Below the pieces are notes generated by a model. The model was not told the DNA's origin, did not search any database, and saw only the letters and a list, made by a program, of their open reading frames with translations. A DNA stretch of 7,268 nucleotides from DATFGK01 sp046712825 (GTDB taxonomy: Bacteria; Actinomycetota; AC-67), in the NCBI GenBank assembly GCA_046712825.1, contig JBKKCR010000207.1:1-7268 (forward strand), written 5' to 3'. The position numbers were made by a program, and so were the translations under genes. Of this stretch, positions 6,129 to 7,268 are shown in pieces (position 1 is the stretch's first letter; every line of letters starts with the position of its first letter).

Positions 6129-6501
6129 TCCGCGGCCGCCATCGCCCGACGATCTTCCGAGCGACCGCACCGACTTCGCGCACATCAGCGAGCGTCAATA
6201 CGCTCGCCTGCTCGACTTCTATGAGATCGTCTGGGAGTACGAGCCGCGCTCGTTCGACGTCGAATGGGATGAGGAAAGCAACGTCACCAAGCGATTCACC
6301 CCCGATTTCTATCTTCCGGACTTCGACATGTACATCGAGGTCACGACCATGAGCCAGAAGCTCGTGACACGGAAGAACCGCAAGGTGCGGCGGCTGCGTG
6401 AGCTCTATCCGGACGTCAACGTAAAGATCTTCTACCAGCGCGACTACGTGCAGCTCCTGGCGAAGTACGGCCTCGAGGGCCGGGGGTCGCTGAGCAAGTA
6501 G
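6061..6501 (+). CDS. Small PD-(D/E)XK-like protein of unknown function
   Basis: Up to 146 residues. The conserved core appears to begin near residue 35. It has a helix with E44 and LLDFYEIVWEYEP (50-62), a strand and turn FTPDFYLPDFDMYIEV (79-94), and a basic helix LVTRKNRKVRRLRELYP (101-117), ending in a beta-alpha unit (VKIFYQRDYVQLLAKYG). PD at 81-82 followed by E93-x-T95 has the layout of a PD-(D/E)XK nuclease fold, but the usual lysine is threonine, so activity is doubtful. From unverified memory, similar domains occur fused to the N-terminus of some HPRT proteins. The start is uncertain. TTG at 6061 lies only two bases from AGGGGAG (6052-6058) and inside the merR gene, yet no ATG, GTG or TTG follows in frame before the conserved core. 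The frame is otherwise open, and the conserved-looking second half supports a real gene. Confidence 0.72.
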   Translation: MPTSTSDGKRRKRRASAKLAASSPRPPSPDDLPSDRTDFAHISERQYARLLDFYEIVWEYEPRSFDVEWDEESNVTKRFTPDFYLPDFDMYIEVTTMSQKLVTRKNRKVRRLRELYPDVNVKIFYQRDYVQLLAKYGLEGRGSLSK

Positions 6502-6531
6502 CCGAAACGCAGCCCTTGCGCTCTCGGTCGG

Positions 6532-6537
6532 TAGAAT
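6532..6537 (+). promoter_or_regulatory. Possible -10 element for gcvPA
   Basis: TAGAAT (6532-6537) matches the -10 consensus at five of six positions. A start near 6544 leaves a leader of about 18 bases carrying the ribosome site. No good -35 lies 16-18 bases upstream; TTGCGC (6516-6521) is only ten bases away. Weak support. Confidence 0.3.
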
Positions 6538-6548
6538 GCGCCGAAGCC

Positions 6549-6556
6549 AAGGGGGG
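6549..6556 (+). promoter_or_regulatory. Ribosome binding site that sets the gcvPA start
   Basis: AAGGGGGG lies five bases before the CTG at 6562, an ideal distance. No comparable site precedes the in-frame ATG at 6601, so this site argues for translation from CTG. Confidence 0.6.
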
Positions 6557-6561
6557 TCTTC

Positions 6562-7268
6562 CTGGAATTCGCGCCGCATACCGACGCCGACGTCCGCGCC
6601 ATGCTCGACGTGCTGGGGCTGACGTCGGTCGACGACCTCTTCACGATGATCCCGCCATCGCTTCGCTACGAGCGCGCGCTCGACATGCCCGAGGGCCAAA
6701 CCGAGATCGAGGTTCTGCGGGAGCTCGGCGTGCTGGCGGCGCGGAACCGGTCGGCCGACGAGCTGATCTGCTTCCTCGGTGGGGGAGCGTACGACCACCA
6801 TGTTCCCTCGATGGTCTGGCCGCTGCTCGGTCGCGGCGAGTTCGCGACCTCGTACACGCCCTACCAGCCCGAGGTCTCGCAAGGCGTCCTACAGGCGCTC
6901 TTCGAATACCAGACGATGATCTCCGAGCTGACCGGACTCGAGATCTCCAACGCCTCTCTGTACGACGGGGGGAGCGCGCTCGGGGAAGCGGTCCACATGG
7001 CCTCGAGCGCCACCGGACGTAAAGCCGTGGTGCTCGCCGGGTGCGTCAACCCGCTGTACGTCGACGTGCTTCGCACGGCTGCTCGCGGACCCGGCTTGGA
7101 GATCCGTGAGGCGGGGTGGGGGAGTGCAGGAAGCGCAGACCTCGACGCGACCCGGCGGCTCGCGCAGGGCGCGGCGGCGATCGCGGTTCAGCACCCGAGT
7201 TTCCTCGGATGCCTCGAGGACGTCTCGATGCTCGCCGAGATCGCGCACGAGCAGGGCGCCAAGCTGAT
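6562..7268 (+). CDS. gcvPA: Glycine dehydrogenase (decarboxylating) subunit 1, 3' end outside the window
   Basis: The first 235 residues of the P-protein alpha chain, which with GcvPB decarboxylates glycine and loads the aminomethyl group onto GcvH. Family motifs are EFAPHTDADVRAML at the start, FLGGGAYDHHVPSMVWPLL (72-90), TSYTPYQPEVSQG (97-109), FEYQTMISELTG and NASLYDGG. The PLP lysine is in subunit 2, so its absence here is expected. Start choice: the frame is closed by TAG at 6532-6534 and contains no ATG, GTG or TTG before ATG 6601. CTG at 6562 has an ideal ribosome site and restores the family N-terminus M-x-F-x-P-H-T. Starting at ATG 6601 would delete that conserved segment. The gene is cut by the window edge; gcvPB is expected next but not seen. 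Confidence 0.93.
   Translation, partial: MEFAPHTDADVRAMLDVLGLTSVDDLFTMIPPSLRYERALDMPEGQTEIEVLRELGVLAARNRSADELICFLGGGAYDHHVPSMVWPLLGRGEFATSYTPYQPEVSQGVLQALFEYQTMISELTGLEISNASLYDGGSALGEAVHMASSATGRKAVVLAGCVNPLYVDVLRTAARGPGLEIREAGWGSAGSADLDATRRLAQGAAAIAVQHPSFLGCLEDVSMLAEIAHEQGAKL

Noticed and set aside
6061..6501. Defence or restriction system around the nuclease-like gene
   Set aside because: The neighbours are housekeeping metabolism and growth regulators, and no methyltransferase, helicase, toxin-antitoxin pair or mobile element is seen.
6502..6527. Hairpin after the PD-(D/E)XK-like gene
   Set aside because: Only two four-base stems (CCGA/TCGG and CGCA/TGCG) with an internal loop and no T-run; too weak to call a terminator.
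6070..6882. 270-residue open frame on the minus strand
   Set aside because: It runs antisense to three genes with recognised or plausible protein features, and it has no domain of its own.
6516..7022. 168-residue open frame on the plus strand over the start of gcvPA
   Set aside because: The protein is Arg-rich shadow sequence. The glycine dehydrogenase motifs are in another frame.

Overview
The window is GC-rich and every supportable gene lies on the + strand. It reads as chromosomal DNA of an actinobacterium (Actinomycetota). The block gcvH - garA-type FHA gene - merR (ftsR-type) - DUF151 bifunctional nuclease - second merR - glycine dehydrogenase is the arrangement I know from Mycobacterium tuberculosis Rv1826-Rv1832, and a related block exists in Streptomyces. 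Three differences suggest a lineage outside those two genera: the P-protein is the split (GcvPA) form, hpt sits inside the block, and the GarA-like protein begins with a zinc ribbon. I cannot name the genus.

Layout. Positions 1-42 hold the last 13 codons of an unidentified upstream gene, overlapping by 4 bases the 830-residue sugar-nucleotidyltransferase gene (39-2531; ManC-like, with hexapeptide repeats and a degenerate phosphomannomutase-like domain). After a short gap comes gcvH (2611-3003). A promoter region then precedes the zinc-ribbon/FHA gene (3120-3602), which overlaps the merR/ftsR-like gene by 4 bases (3599-4366). That gene directly abuts hpt (4367-4945), so these three look like one translationally coupled unit. 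The DUF151 gene (5038-5514) and the second merR gene (5652-6128) each appear to have their own promoter. An overlapping or adjacent small gene for a PD-(D/E)XK-like protein (6061-6501) follows. Last is the 5' part of gcvPA (from a probable CTG start at 6562, running off the end).

How the genes may work together. GcvH and GcvPA are parts of the glycine cleavage system, which feeds one-carbon units to folate and so to purine synthesis. Hpt salvages purine bases. GarA-type FHA proteins control 2-oxoglutarate and glutamate metabolism in mycobacteria and corynebacteria. The two MerR proteins resemble regulators tied to cell division and growth in those organisms. The ManC-like protein would supply GDP-mannose for mannolipids, glycans or the cell envelope. 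This picture rests on family knowledge plus gene order; only the gene identities are read directly from the sequence.

The points most worth a second look are: the zinc ribbon in place of the GarA phospho-switch segment; the loss of all four catalytic loops in the phosphomannomutase-like domain; the small nuclease-fold protein with a substituted catalytic lysine; and the CTG start of gcvPA. I see no mobile elements, CRISPR arrays, tRNA or rRNA genes. No gap between genes is longer than about 140 bases.
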